From Macropodus opercularis (taxonomy: Eukaryota > Chordata > Actinopteri > Anabantiformes > Osphronemidae): a stretch of DNA of 64,000 nucleotides. Within the stretch, counting starts at the first letter, position 1, and each line of letters starts with the position of its first letter. The translations under genes and the position numbers were made by a program. Positions 48,996 through 62,700 of the stretch are shown piece by piece. The stretch is from NCBI GenBank assembly GCA_030770545.1, contig CM061098.1:13482001-13546000 (forward strand). Reading direction: 5' to 3'. A model generated the notes under the pieces. It ran no database searches, was not told where the DNA came from, and saw only the letters and a list, made by a program, of their open reading frames with translations.

Positions 48996-51900
48996 GTAGG
49001 AGGGAAAGCTTCTTGGTTTTGTAGGGAGGATGTTGAAGTATCGTGTGGACGCACACTGAGTTGAGACTGAGTGAGTAAGACAGTGAGTAAGATGCAATGG
49101 GGGAGTGAGAACAAATCAGGGAGGATGTGTTGGACTGATATAGCATGGAAGTCCATGTCTAATACAGATCATGAGGCAGAATGCACATCTCTTGAATAGA
49201 CAGCCATCATATGAATTGTGCGTCAGATGGATTTATGGATTGAGTATTTCTGATCTGTAGAGCAGTGTTTGGACCCTCCCCTGGGATCCGTCTCTATTTT
49301 CATCAGTTGTACTTAAGCAAAGCTCTCTAACCCTCCCCCTCTGATACATCTATACAGCTCGTTTTTGGAGCTGGAAACCACCACTAGATCATTTTAAATT
49401 TGGTGATCAAACAACGAGATGAAGTCAAAAACAAGCTCATCTATGTTTTTCTCATCTTCCGATTGCGAGTGTGAGGGTGCGCCGTCTCCCAGAGGGAATC
49501 TCCTTCCTCTGGCAACTTTGTTTATTGCCAACTTCCCATTTCCTTGTTAATCCAGCCGCAGTCGTAAACCGGCGCGCGAGTTTCACCGAGGTGTCAATGG
49601 AGGTTAATGAAAAGTGGATGGAATGAAAGGCAACAATCTAATTAATTGAATTCTCGGCAGCGACGCGTATCAGCTGTGGATCAACCTCAGTTGGACTGCG
49701 GGCCTCCGAATCAGAGACAACTTCTGTCGACTGATCAAACTATTCAACACCTATTAAACACGTCAAGAAACACCTTCCCTGCGACGCGACGCTCATCCCA
49801 CCACCCGATAATTGCTTTGTGTTTAATTACCAAGCTAATCTTGCAGCCGCAGATATCAGCCACAGACACCGCTCTCGCTATGTCTCAGGGCCAGGAGGAC
49901 GCCGCCGAGCTCGCTGCAGCCGCGTTGCTAGATCCTGTGAAATTAGCTTCTTAATCCAGGTCTAGTGTTGTGATAAACATGTGTCTGCAGTATGATGTCA
50001 CTGCGCGCTGATTGTGGAGAGGATTGTGTTTTCGTTGTTCATGGATATTTTTATGCTCCTACAGGGTCCAGACTTGTCCTAATCAACTATATTAAACACT
50101 TCAAACGTTTTCCTTGTCCTGTGACGTTAGAGGGGACGAGCTCCTAACACCTTCGGGCTCCTCTCATGGTCCAGAGCGGAGATTTAGATTAGACTTTTTG
50201 TTTGTTTTCCCTGTCAGCAGGAAGAGATCAGAGGCAGCACGGCAGCCTGATAAAAGGACCGCGTGCGTGCACACATCTGACCAAGTCAGTTCTTTAGTTA
50301 CTTAGTTGCTGTGAGCGAGGGAAATCTCAGCCTTTGCTCTCATCTCTCCCCGCAAAGAGAGCGTGTTCTGCTGTAAGCACGTCACGCCTCGAAGCACCCA
50401 CGAGAATAAAAAGACAGTGTATCCCGAAGAGCGGGGCTGCTGAATTTGCATATGTGGGTAGTCGTAAGTACGTCGTTGCTTTCGACATTATATGCTGTTT
50501 AGTCTGTGTACGGGTGTGAAAACCGTGCACATATGGGTGCGCGGAGGTGTGAAACAGGAGCAACGGGAGTGTCAAAATAGCAGGAGGAGGATCTAAAGGT
50601 CTAATAATAGAGATTGACAGAGGCAGACAGAGAAACAACATCATAAACACATGCTAACAAATCAAAAGGACAGTGACGTGCTAAAACACCAAACAGCACG
50701 CCGCGCCACTCTCATCTCGCTGCCTATCTAACAAGCTTTAGAAGTCTCACCTACACTCGCTTTCCTCCTCCTCTTCATCCCCCCCCCCTCGCCCGCCTTT
50801 CTTCTGCGTATTTCAAGAGGCTTCTTCTGTCGTCCCGCCGCTCACGCTGCGCCTCTCACCATCCCTCGTTATGTTCCTGTCAGTGCAGCCTGTCGGCGTG
50901 ACTGACAGGTGTCAGTTTGAGGGTCTAGGGTTCCCCTTCAGGGCAGGAGCGTACATGTAGATGGGCCCTATTGCACAATTCACTACCAAAATAGAAGGCC
51001 CAGAGAAACGATGACAGACATCACAGACCTCGTTGAAAGCACTGTTTGTGTTCGTGTGTCAGCTTAGGCCTGGGGTTTTTTTCATGCCAAGAGGAGAAGT
51101 GATCCAAAGACCCACAGTTTTCACAGTTTTACTTAATAATAATAATAACAAAACAAAACAAAAAAAGCAATAAATAATGAACAAAAAAAACTGTTCTACT
51201 TTGCTCCTGTTGATCAGGTTGCTTAACTACATGTGCTATTTTTAAACGTTTTATTTTGGAGTTGAAAGCAAAAGTCGAGTCAATAACAAATTAAAGAGTG
51301 TGATCCTTTCCGATAGATAACAGTCGTCAGTCGCACTGTCTGCTGGTTTTGTTAGTCTCAACACAATTAGCGCCGTAAATACACCTACGCCATCTAAACT
51401 CTCATCACTACTTTAAATACGGTGTCGTGTAGGAATAGAACTACTGCACCGATCTTTGGACGATACGTCTGCATCACATCCATAAGAAAAGGAAGTAAGA
51501 CACCCTTCACTTCACATGTCAGAAATGCTTCACCTGCAGGACCAGCTGTAGAAGTTTCCCTGGCAACAAACTAAAACTTTGTGAATTTTTTTTAATTTTT
51601 TTTTATTTGTTTGTTTTGTTTTTCATTTACTGCTAAATTCCAATTACGGACAAGTATGTAAAGCCTGTTAAATGAGTTTCCTAAATGCAACTCAGGGATT
51701 TCAAAGTTTCCCTACATCCAGCTTTATTGTCGGGTATTGAATAAAGACACTTCACTTTTATTGCCCCTTCCAGACACTATTAAAATAAAGAGACTAGAAC
51801 GTTGACTTGGCAGAGCCAATATGAGTTTAGTTTGCACAGGCAACACAGCGAGACAAACAAATATGGGCAAAGAGAGCAACACTGGGAGATTTCATTTTGG

Positions 51901-53391
51901 CAAAGTGGAGGAAGAGATTTACTGTCACACTGTGCACCGCCTCGTAAAACGTCCGTCTGGAAACACAAGCGAGAGAATAGAAGTGCTTGTAAATTCCCAC
52001 AGCAGCGCCTGATGGCCACATCCAAACTGCATTGATCAGGAGGGAGCATGATTAAAACATGCATTAGATGAAATAAGATCAGGCTTTGACATTGATTTAA
52101 ACCTGAAGCCCGGGGCAGACTTTACGGCCACAATCTCTAGTCCAGCGAGCTTGTGTGTGTGGGCGCATATGCCTCCCCCCCCTCATTAAATAGCAGCCTG
52201 TTAAGGCTACAGACAGAATCTAATTCAACTTCAACATTGTTTTCCGTCAATAAACCTTGGTTTTACTCATACAGTCGACTTTATAAACGCAGACACGCAC
52301 CGGCCACTCGCTGCACTGTCAAGGCCCGGCCCAATCACACATGCATGCTGATTAGCTGCTTTCAGACAATCCTCCCACTCCTCGTTCGCTTTCTGGCTCA
52401 ATCTCTCCATCTACTTGACTCAATAATAAATCACATTGTAGTATTGTGGCATATGTGACAGGCTGTATTAATCTCATAATTAGAGATGAAAAGGTGGCGC
52501 TAAATTTAGCCCTGCCTTTCTGTTTGACCCTGCCCCCCATCCAAACACGCTCAGCCGCCTGGTTTCTCTTGCTTCTTTTTTTGCTCTCAGAATCTGTAAA
52601 ACTGTTTTTAAATTCATGTCATTCTTTTCGACAATGCAGGAAAATCTTTGCCCCCCTAAACACATCTGCAGTCAAAAGTTATTATTTCTTTTTCTTTTTT
52701 TTTACCTCGGAGCTGTAATTATGCTTTATAGAAGCCGAGTTGGGCAAAGTAATTCCTGATTAACTAATCAAATCTACCAGCACAGGTGGAAGAGTGCCTG
52801 CATCCGCTCTGCTGTCTTTTGTTTTTGGCATACCACTCAAATCCCATAACAAATCAAAGCAAATCAATCACGTTCATGTCAGCTGATGTGTTTTCCACTT
52901 TAGTAGTCGGGCACTAAAAAGATCGCTTCATAATCAAGGTAGATTAAGATAATGTTTGATTATGATCATTTTGATTTGGAATGAAACATGCTCTATACTT
53001 AGCAGTACAGATTATAATTATGTGTCATGCAGTGATTTTTCCCTTTTTTTTTTTTTTTTACCCCCAACATGACCAGTAAGTTGTCTGTGCAACTCCTGTC
53101 GATCAAACTGAAGAAACGCTCATAGAGTTGGACTGGTGGGTCCCTCCAGACCGCTGCTGTCCCCTCGGGGCCTCTGAGAGAGAGCGGGGGGGGGCGGGGG
53201 TGTGAGTAAGAAAGTGGGAGTGAGAGCTGGTATGTGTGTTAGAAGGGGTCGGGGGCATTAGCCTCTGATTGAGTTTTCAGAGAGCAACGCGGGGTGCGAA
53301 AGCCTCGACAATGGTCTAACAGAATTAGTAGCTTGTGATGAATGGTGTGTGAGAGCAGCACTGACAGCTCACTTTCACAAACACACAAGGC

Positions 53392-53426
53392 TGTGCGTGT
53401 GTGTGTGTGCGTGCGTGCGTGTGCGT
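53392..53426. repeat. (GT/GC)n compound microsatellite
   Basis: Alternating GT and GCGT units. Confidence 0.85.
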
Positions 53427-54350
53427 CTACATACCTCACCCACTGGTTCAAGGACTTTTAGTCCATGCACTAAGAGCTACACATGCTGGAATGAGCAAAC
53501 GCAATGATGGACAAACAATTACATGCACATGCGGCGCATATCTGCGCATGTTTGTCTTTGGGTTAAGCCGAGTGTGTCTAGTCCTGCAGTCTGCATCAAT
53601 CAAGAAGGGTCCATTCAATAGTCTAATACATGCTTACACACTTGCACAGACACAAGGAAAAAAAATGTTCATATCCCTCGTCGGGCATTTCAGACTCAAT
53701 AAAGACATAGTTGGACCAAAGCAGATATTGAAGTGAAGGTAGATAACACACACACACACAAGACAGACACACAGGCAGGCTGCTGTGCACACACTCCCAC
53801 ACACACTCACAGATGCATAAGAGCAGTGTTTAATAAAAGCCCGGGGATATTGATCACAGTAGATGGATGCTAACTCACATAAAAGGGAGGTAGCCCGGAG
53901 TAATAGAAAGAAACGAAGAAGAGGGAAACATAAACGATGAATAAATGGAAAGGGGGAAGATGAGGGGCTGCTTTCCGCATAAAGCAGAGAACGACTGTAT
54001 TCAAAGAATGTGTTATTGTGTGTACCTGTTGATGAAAACAGCCATTGGTTGCAGCTGCGGCGAGGTCTCATGCTAAAAGTATTATGATAGGGTGAAAAAG
54101 TCACAGAAGTGGTGAAATATCGCCTGCGTCTGAATTGTAACCCTCCGACGACTTTGCCGCCGCCCTAATAGGGAATTTAGCGAGCCATAATGGCCTCTCA
54201 TGCCATCTTCAGACCTGCCAGGGAGAAAGAGAGGAAAGGCAGAGAGCGGGTGAGCGAGAGAGAGAGAGAAGCACTGAGTGCAAATTGAGAATTCTCCAGC
54301 CAATTATGAGTGATCATATTTTCCTCTGCATGGTGCTGAAACTACTTTTG

Positions 54351-54410
54351 TAGTTTAATGGTCAGTGCTTTGCCTCCTAATGAAGGCTGGAGGTATCAGA
54401 TTGAGGCTTA
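54351..54410 (+). repeat. Degenerate tRNA-derived SINE-like fragment
   Basis: TAGTTTAATGG at 54351-54361 matches the polymerase III A box (TRGYNNARNGG) at every position. About 30 bases later TGCCTCC...GAAGG...GGTATCAGATT follows. This resembles the layout of common fish tRNA-SINE heads, but with a poor B box. The tail cannot be defined, so the end coordinate is approximate. Confidence 0.4.
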
Positions 54411-54611
54411 GAATGAGGGGAAAGGAGGATGATGGGAAGGGGGAAGACATTCACTTCATACGCTTTCTTTTCACCCATAAGTTGAATAGTTTCTGTGTTT
54501 ATTTATCTATTTTAATTTTGGTTTGTTTTCATCCTCCATCACATGCTTGGTTTGTCACATTTTTTTCTTGTGTTTTCTTTTCTTCTCCTTTTCCCACTCC
54601 TTCTCTTCCAG

Positions 54612-54662
54612 CTTACCTAGACGATGAGGAGGACGAGGACCCATTTGGAGACTATGTCATTA
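54612..54662 (+). CDS. tenm2: Probable 51-nt acidic cassette exon of tenm2
   Basis: A 51-nt segment is flanked by a strong acceptor (long pyrimidine tract, CTTCCAG) and a consensus donor (TTA|GTAAGT). It is phase 1 at both ends, exactly as the preceding tenm2 exon requires, and its length is a multiple of three. Completing the split codon gives AYLDDEEDEDPFGDYVI plus one base of the next codon. The other two frames are closed by TAG or TGA within the first five codons, so only the frame dictated by tenm2 is open. The insert has nine acidic residues among 17 and two tyrosines. It would extend the acidic DDES end of the preceding exon. I do not recall it in mammalian TENM2, where this junction runs straight into a proline-rich segment, so it is probably alternatively spliced. 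A small exon of an unrelated + strand gene cannot be fully excluded. Confidence 0.65.
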
Positions 54663-57600
54663 GTAAGTCCCTCCTTAGAAAACGTCTTTAGGCCTTAAGC
54701 TTCAACAGCGCGTGTTTGTGTTTGATGTGTCGTCGTGCTGTTTGCATCGTATGTGCGTGATTTCATGTGCGTTTTGCTTTTTGTGAAAGAAGCTGGACTC
54801 GTGACACATTATCATCTGAACGACCCTCTTCCAGAGTATGATGTCACATATCGCTGTAATGGTCAGACTATTATAATCTTCTCCGTCCATTGTGAAAGGT
54901 TGTCAGGATGTTGGTGGCAGGTGAAGCAGGGGATCCGTTGAATAATGGGCTTCTGTACATTACGCTTGCGTTTCATCTGATCCAAGACGAGGCCGTTCTT
55001 CGCTTCCACGTGCCTCATCTACATTTACGAGCAGCTTTCATTATGATCTCCTGTTCATTAGCACGCGGGTCCAAATGGTTAATCTCTTTGCACTTGATCA
55101 GGGAAAATTTCCCAGAGGGTGCTTTTCTTTTTTTTTTTTCCTTCTCTGCCATCGGAAAGTCAGTCGTATTTACTTTACTCAGCGATTGTTTGTCTCTATG
55201 AGTGAGAATTAGTGTTCGTGTTATTGGGCTGAGGAGTTTTCATCTGTTTTCATTAGCAAGATCAGAGCGGTGAGAGTACCTAGTGGCAAAGGAGAAAAAT
55301 AAACCGTGTTGCCTGTGTGTGTATGTGTTTTGGAGGTGAAGGTTATTTTTAGTTAGTAAAGGGATTTTTGTACATGTTATCTACAGGTTAGGCTTAATAC
55401 TTAAGGTCACAACCTTTAAGTGAATAGAAAGGAAGACGCTCCCGCTTGTACTGCAGAAGCAAAGAGCAGAGGACATAATGGAGCACAGGTTGTCTGCTCG
55501 GGACCACGGAAAGGTTAATCTTCCTCAAGCACTTTGCAATGGAGAGAACATATATCTGCACGGTCCCTTGCGCTAGGTGAACTGACGCGTGCTAACGTAC
55601 ACATCGCAGAAGATGAAGCGATCCCATGGAGCCAAATCACTGCTTCTCGGATCCGATCGGACCCCGAGCCGCCTGCGACGACGCCCGCGCTGCTGAGCTT
55701 TGCACGTCTGCTGGAATTAAAACACTTTTAGGAGGCCGCGTTATCACAGCTGATGTGTACTGATGCTCATTTCCCTCTATGCCGCATTTTATTACTTTCT
55801 GTCTGCAGGAATGTGCTGCTTAATGTGTGCAGTCTCCTCGGTTTCTAGTAAATATTCACGGCTTCCTTTGAAATGAAAGTCTTGAAATATATTTTATTTA
55901 TCTTATGGCAGATATAGTAAACAATAACTGGAAGGGTAAGATCAAATCCTGTATTCACTGTAATTCCAATGCTTTTCATTTAAACATCAGTATAAAGTTA
56001 AATGAAACCAACATTTGCATAAAAGACATAACCCTTGATCCGGAGAAATGGTTTCACTTAAAATCTGTGTGATGAAACTATTTAATGTTCTTCACCGATA
56101 CCGATATAAACCATGAAATACTGTCAATATCTGTACAAATCAGAAAGCTCGTTCTCCTTCCACCACACTTATTAAAACAATATTTCATTTTGTTACATTT
56201 GAACTTCTCAGCAGCCTTCGGTTTCCGGGAAGACCACCCCACCCTGATTCCCAATTTAAATTCACTTTTCTTTAGCGATTACAGAGGATATCAGGCCCTA
56301 AACGACTCATACGGTAAAGGTTGTTGCTCTGTTGGTTGGGTCCACAGTGACATAACTCAAGCGCTGTTGGCTGAATGGTTTTAAGATGTGTCCGAGACAC
56401 GCACGGTGCTCAGACGATCAGTCATAATGACTTAGATGATCCTTGACTTTTCTTTTAATGCTATCTTGACATTTATGATTCGAAGTGAAATATATCAATT
56501 ATCATAGCATGGATTACCATGACACTAATGTTCTTCTCAGAATGAATAGTAGTAATTTTTGTCATCCACTTACAGTACTTTCCCTTTCCCGGCTGTACGG
56601 AGATCACATATTCTGTGTATGCACGTCCACACGCTCAACTTGCTGTGTCCAGTGTAAGATTTGGTTGCGAGTCACAGTTTAGCACGTTAGCGCGTCTTTC
56701 AGCACCGCGCCACCGAGCTGCTCCATCGTCTTGTTCAACCGCGTTTTCAGTTTCCAACTGATACAAAATAGATGCATTAAAATTAGCCCAAGCTTTGCTT
56801 GAAAAAACAAAAAAACAAAAACACCAGCAAGTCGACAGCCTTTCAGACAGAAATCAACAACAACAAAACAAACCACTGCACGGCATTAACAAACTATAGC
56901 CATCCAAAAAGAACGCAGCATCTTTAGTGTATTACTGGGAGCTTTGTTTTGCTCTCGGTCTTCACTATATCATGTAAGTGTTTTGTTTTGAATAGAGAGA
57001 GAGAGAGAGCTCGGAGACAAGAATCATAAACAAGAAATGCACAAAAGCTGTTATAGAAAACTGAACCACCAGTGATGTTGTCAGACATATTCACAATAAA
57101 ACATAAAGGACGACTTAAGTCTTGTCAATTCAACAGCAGTGTGTGGGTGTTGTGTATTCATTATGTTTCGTGCTTTTAACTAAGATGATGGATGACCCTA
57201 TTGATAAGGTCTGTTGTTTTGCTATTTTTCCTTTAATATACATATATCATATCCGATATGATGAAATGTGTTAGTCACTACAGTCTGGCTACATCATTGT
57301 GAGGCAAGTAGAGGATATTATCTTCATAAGTTAGTATTAGATACATGCAGCAGGGTCGGGGCACACGCAAAAGTATCCAGCGGGTCTGGAAGAAAGTACT
57401 GTTAACTTTTTAAGGTGAAAAACGTACATTTCATCCGGCTAACGCACGATCTAAATGCATCCCAGCAAATATTGCAGCACTTAATGGCATCTGCCTGTGG
57501 TGGAAAACATGCTGAGGTATGTGAAGACATAAAGTTTGCATGACAACAAAGCGCAGCGTGACAGCAGCAACAGTGTAGAGAGTGCTGACAGATCAGACCG

Positions 57601-58211
57601 CATTTATTGTTTGGAAGTTAGCAGCCATAGTGTCCTGATGAAAAATCCTGCGGGACAAGTGTTAAAAAAAAAAAGTACAAGCTGCGAGAAGTAGAGGGCA
57701 ATTTTTGCGAGAGGAAATCAGACTGAATAGAGGCGGGAAGCTGTGGGAGACCAGATATCATTCAGAGGTTGTTTTTAGAAGGAACAGCTCCAACAGCTGT
57801 CACTTTATTGTTCCACCATACAAATAAGAAAAATACAAAAAGAAATGAGAATCAGTATCATCATTAGCAGAATGGAATCAACAGTGTAGTTAATAAACCT
57901 TCACAGCCCCGTTTTTACATATTTTAAAAATAGAACACATCCAGCGCATGTTCATCCAAGAAGCTCAGCTACTCTTTGCCGCCCTGTTAGCCTCTACATC
58001 AACATGTAACAGCTGCGCTTGGCGTTTAGCGTTTCCTCCTCCAGCAGAGTGATTATGACAGGCTGATTGGTGCTTTGTTTTCTTTGGGATGAGAAGATCA
58101 ATGCGGGGCTGATAGCGAGGGCTGGGCCGCGAGCGGGGAGAAAAGGGAAAGGGTGAATGGGGACGAGGCCTTGTCGCTTTCTAGTAGGAAACAGGGATCA
58201 AGAGATTTTAA

Positions 58212-58226
58212 GGGGGGGGGGGGGGG
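58212..58226. repeat. G15 homopolymer
   Basis: Run of 15 G residues in a purine-rich region (about 58120-58340 is strongly AG-biased on the + strand). Confidence 0.85.
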
Positions 58227-59691
58227 AGTTAACGCAGATGATGGGACGAGGACGCAGCTGAACATGTGGGGGGAGATTTTAGAGGAGACGATGGAGAGCG
58301 ACGGATAAAGGAAAGAGGGGAGCTGAGGAGGAGGAGCGATTGAGAGGAAGATCCAGATTTAACAGTACAGTAGAAGAGATGACTGAGGATTAACATTCAG
58401 CGAATGTCTATGAGCGCCGGGATAATCTCTGGCGTCCCGCTGAGCACTGTGGGACGCCCACCGCTGCCATGGGGGTTGAGGCCTACCGCCAGGCGCGTGG
58501 CTCTCCGTCTAGGTGTGGCAGGTGGAATGAGTCGCTGATTCCAGCCCCCCTACCACGCGTGCTCTCTAAGCAGCTTGATGGATGTGCCCCGCGGGAGGCA
58601 GGTGTGTGTGGCAGATGGAGAATTTTCTCCAGTGTCATGATTAGCCCTTAGACTGGGCTTTGGACTCTTCCTCTTTTTATGGGAAGGAGGAAAGAAATCT
58701 GCAATCCAGCATAGTAAGCGCGCGCGTTTTCCCTTCCGTACACAGCGAGGAGGAGTCAGCGGACAGCTCCTTACAGAGGGTTTAATCCATATCGATTTCT
58801 GCTTCACGCTGCCTCATCGAATGGAGCACAGCACCGCGGGGCACCCCACAGCATGGCGAGGCGTGCCGTGGCGTTACCTTGCGAGTCTGCGCTGGCCGGT
58901 GTTTGTTTACGCGAGAAAAGGAGAAGAAGCACGCGTGAGGATTGGATGCATAAACACAGTGAAACATTTCCACCGTTCTCCCTGAGCGCTTATAGCACAC
59001 GTGCACACTCGTACGGCATAATACGGCATTGTCAGGTTGTCATTAAAGAGGCTTAAGAGGCTTAAAGTAGCGGGGTCTCTCTCGCAGTAGCTCTCAGAAG
59101 CCGTAAGCTTGCAAGCATGTTGAGTATAAAGTACCTCATTTATATATATTAACATCTGACAGACAGTTGTTTTTTCCACTATACTCTCACATGAAGACCT
59201 AGTAGTTGTTTATCGTCTTCAACTGCTGATGGTTTTCTTATCTTTAGACCATAATGAATGAGGAAGTAGGATGGTCTTTATTTGTGGTACTAATTATACT
59301 AGAAATAAAATTTAAAACACTGCTGAGAGAACGTGACTACATTTCACGTACGGATCTGCTTGGTTGTGATGTTCTGCTGTGTGAATTCACGTGACGCAAC
59401 TTGCTAACGAACGGCGGTCAAGTGTTTGATTTGAGCGAGCTGGCGAAACGACCTGCTGGTACAAGCCCACGCTCCCAGTTTGTAATGTAGATCGTTACCC
59501 ACCCCCCCAAGCCAAGCCACCGTAGGATGAACCCAACGACATCAGGATTCCATTCTCAGCTCTTTCTCTCTCCAGAGCCCATTAAACCACTGGTTTCAGC
59601 GACTGTGCTACGGTTCTCATGCTTCTGTCTGAGGGTTGTGAATATCACCTTTAATTTGAATGTCAGAAACAAATGAATGTGCATTTGTTGA

Positions 59692-59711
59692 ATATATATA
59701 TATATATATAA
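59692..59711. repeat. (AT)n microsatellite
   Basis: AT dinucleotide run of about ten units. Confidence 0.9.
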
Positions 59712-62700
59712 GTATTGCTTTACATTTCTGTACACAAATGAACCCAACCCCTCTGTTTTGTTACATGCTGTGATTAAACTACGCAGCAGAAAAAACACAA
59801 CACCGTCAATACTTCTGTTAAAACCAATTTTTACTCCACTCAATACTCTGCTTTATTAAGCTCGCTTTGTTTCAAAGGGTGTCAAATGGAGAAAAGCGAA
59901 TAGATGAATACGTCCGTAACAGAGTCGGTATCCTCTGACTGTAAAAAGCCTTTTGTTTGGCGACTTCACGCACAGAGCTGGCTACTCATCAGACAAGAAT
60001 CTGACTTCATCTCCTGCCTCCGTATCAGAGCAGGGAGGAAGGCTGCAGTGTCAGCTGGTCCAAAATCCCCTTTTCGGAACCGTCTCCGCGGCTAAGCCGA
60101 CGAATCAGTAGTACAGGCAGCGGAGCTCAAGTCCATGAAAAGAGGAGCAAACTTTTTGGATCTTGATCAGCTGTTTTGTTCTAGTCTGTTTTTGCTCTCC
60201 TCCGTCTCCAGTGGCACTGAGAAGCTCATTTCACCTCAGGCAATGTATCTGTCCCACAACTAGCAATCAATAGTACACCCTGGTCACCTTTATACCTAAT
60301 CAATGGATCAGCATACGCTACTACCCCTGCCTCTGTCCCCAGTGGTCACTTTGCAAAGTCATAACTATCTATTTTAAGCCAGACAGCAGCAAGTCACTGT
60401 AATCAATAACAATGCATACATAAGCTCTGGTGCTGGTCTCTGACATCTATTGTGGGCTCAATCAAGGCGCTGATGTGAACTATATAGAGTCAAATCTGTG
60501 GCCGACTCCATTCTGTTCATATCTGGAACCTGCGCAGTGCAAGTGAGCGAACTCGTAGAACAACACGGTCGCGGTAATCGTAAAATAAATTGTAGCTTCA
60601 CGAGGCGGGTGCCTAAAACTGTGAGTAAAGCAACCGCAGCTGCTTTGGATTAAAACAACCGCTGGCTTTGTGTCTATTTCAGCAACATTTTCAGGATTAC
60701 CACGCAGCTAAAGTGCTGCTGTTGATTGCAAACCCATGCTGTGGATAAAGAGAGCCCTGTCCAAGTCCTGTGCAAAGCTCTCTGCCTCGACGCGCTGTAT
60801 TCAGATAGATTTTACAATACTGATGCGAAATGGGACCCATTCGGCGTCGACAACAACTTAAACAATAATAAAATTGTAATACAAATTGGTTCAGTACACA
60901 TAACCTAACACGCGTGTTTCTGGAAACAGCGTATGACTGGACAGGTTGTTGGTGCAAACACACAATGTATTCCAGCTGTCTTCTCACAACATCTACTGTA
61001 GCTTTTCTCGAAAGGTCCATCTGGAAAATGTCTGCGATCAAAGTTACGTCTTCTCCTGCAATGTTCATTGTGAAGGCGTTGGGCAGATTTCGTACTGGCT
61101 GGCAACACAAGCTAGGTGAATTCTGATTGGATAAAAACTCTAGCCTGAAAAAACAAGGCAGCGTAACGAACGAATATATAATGTGACATGAAGAGAAAAG
61201 AACTTTACAGTATATACATATTTAGAAGAACAACTTTGTGTATCCATTTCGCCGTATGTACAGGTTATTAACATTCAAACGTTGTTGTCTTTGCTCAGTT
61301 ATAATTATATCGACGCTTTCTGTCCTTCTGCCATTAGTTAACCATTCAGCCCACACCTCAGCAATGCACTAAATCAGAACCATCCACCCAAATCAATATG
61401 AGTATGCTCCAGACACCCATGGGCGTAATGAATACAGCGCAGCCCTCTGAACCCATCGAAGATGCATTGACCACTTGGTCGACAGCTGCTGTGTTTCTCT
61501 CCAAAGACAAGACAGGACATGAAGTTGTTAAGTACAGTGTGACACAACAAATACTTTTCGCCGCATCATAATTACTGTTGTTTCTTTCTCCTTTTTTTAT
61601 CTTTCCATCTCTCAACCCTTTTAGGGGTGAGCGACATTGTGGATCTCCTCGTAAATGCAGTCGACCCGAGGTGCTGAGATCACTTGAGTAGCAGCACTTA
61701 TTTGTCTGCTGCCGGAGGGACATTCCCACTGCCTGCCTACTGTTTGCTTTTCTGTTTTTTTTTCTTTTTTGTTTCTCAACTATTCATTCTCACAGTGTGC
61801 TCGTGTTCTTGTGCGCTGCGAGGAGGCAGAAAAGCCATATCTGTCCCTATCAGAGTGAAAATGTCAAGAAGTGTGCAAAAGAAAGATCTGTAGTCACCTG
61901 ATCTGTAAACCTTACACGTGCAAGCCCCTCGATCAATGTTTTTTTGTTTTGTTTGCCCGCGTCTGCGTCTGCATGCGCGTCTGAGAATGAAAGTCAAAGA
62001 CGAGCTTTTGACTTTTTGAAGAGATTTTATTGCTGCCTTTCTTCTCCCTTCTCTTTTTGGTTGCTTTTGTTCCCCCATCTTTCAGTTCTTCACACATCAG
62101 CTGGATTTTTCTAGTTTGTTCCACCTAAATAAATGCTGGGCTATCATGAAAGCATCCGATGGCCTTCTGAGCCCAAATATAGAAGGAGGCATCTTTTGCT
62201 TTTTCATTTCACTTTCCCTTTAATGTTGTTTTTTTTTTTTCTTTAATTAAAGTCTGTGCTTATCTGTCGCGCTTAGACAAAGTTGGACTGATGAAAACAA
62301 GAGTGGTGTGTCCCTGTAATATTAGCCGGGCTGGATACTTTGAAGTTATACTGGCAGACGCGCTGTTGTACACACACTTACACACACACATAGCGAGGAC
62401 ACAGACATGTTCACATACAGGACATGCCTAAATATCCACATAGTACATCAGATATGTAACAATTAGCCCTAAGTGTGCTTGACTGCGTATGTTAAGGATA
62501 CATCCAAAGATTGGTGGTGTGGGATGAGAGGTATGAAAAGTGAGAGATTATTCACCCTTTCCATTACACCCACGCACACACAAATACACACACACACACA
62601 CGCTAACCTAATTCCCTCATTTCTCACCCTGTCTCTGTTGTGATTAAAAACAAAATCCTATTTTGCGTTCTCAGGCCCACACGTTTACAGTGTGACGCAG

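Larger units (their letters stand above)
48996..54611 (+). other. tenm2: tenm2 intron between second certain exon and candidate 51-nt exon
   Basis: This is a 5,616-bp stretch with a GTAGGA donor at its left end and a strong acceptor at its right end (a pyrimidine tract from about 54575 to 54609 ending CTTCCAG). It contains simple repeats, notably a GT/GC run at 53392-53426, and a degenerate tRNA-like SINE fragment near 54351. No other exon was recognised. Confidence 0.75.

Noticed and set aside
53634..54104. 156-codon open frame on the minus strand
   Set aside because: It overlaps CA repeats and A/T-rich DNA, has no recognisable motif, and its length is within chance expectation.
56698..56706. 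TTCAGCACC, the left half of the neuronal silencer (REST/NRSF) element
   Set aside because: The right half of the element is absent, so it is only a 9-base partial match.
61600..61670. Very strong pyrimidine tract and TTTTAG acceptor near 61624 suggesting another tenm2 exon
   Set aside because: In the required phase the first full codon is TGA, and no good donor follows, so it cannot be a coding tenm2 exon in this phase.
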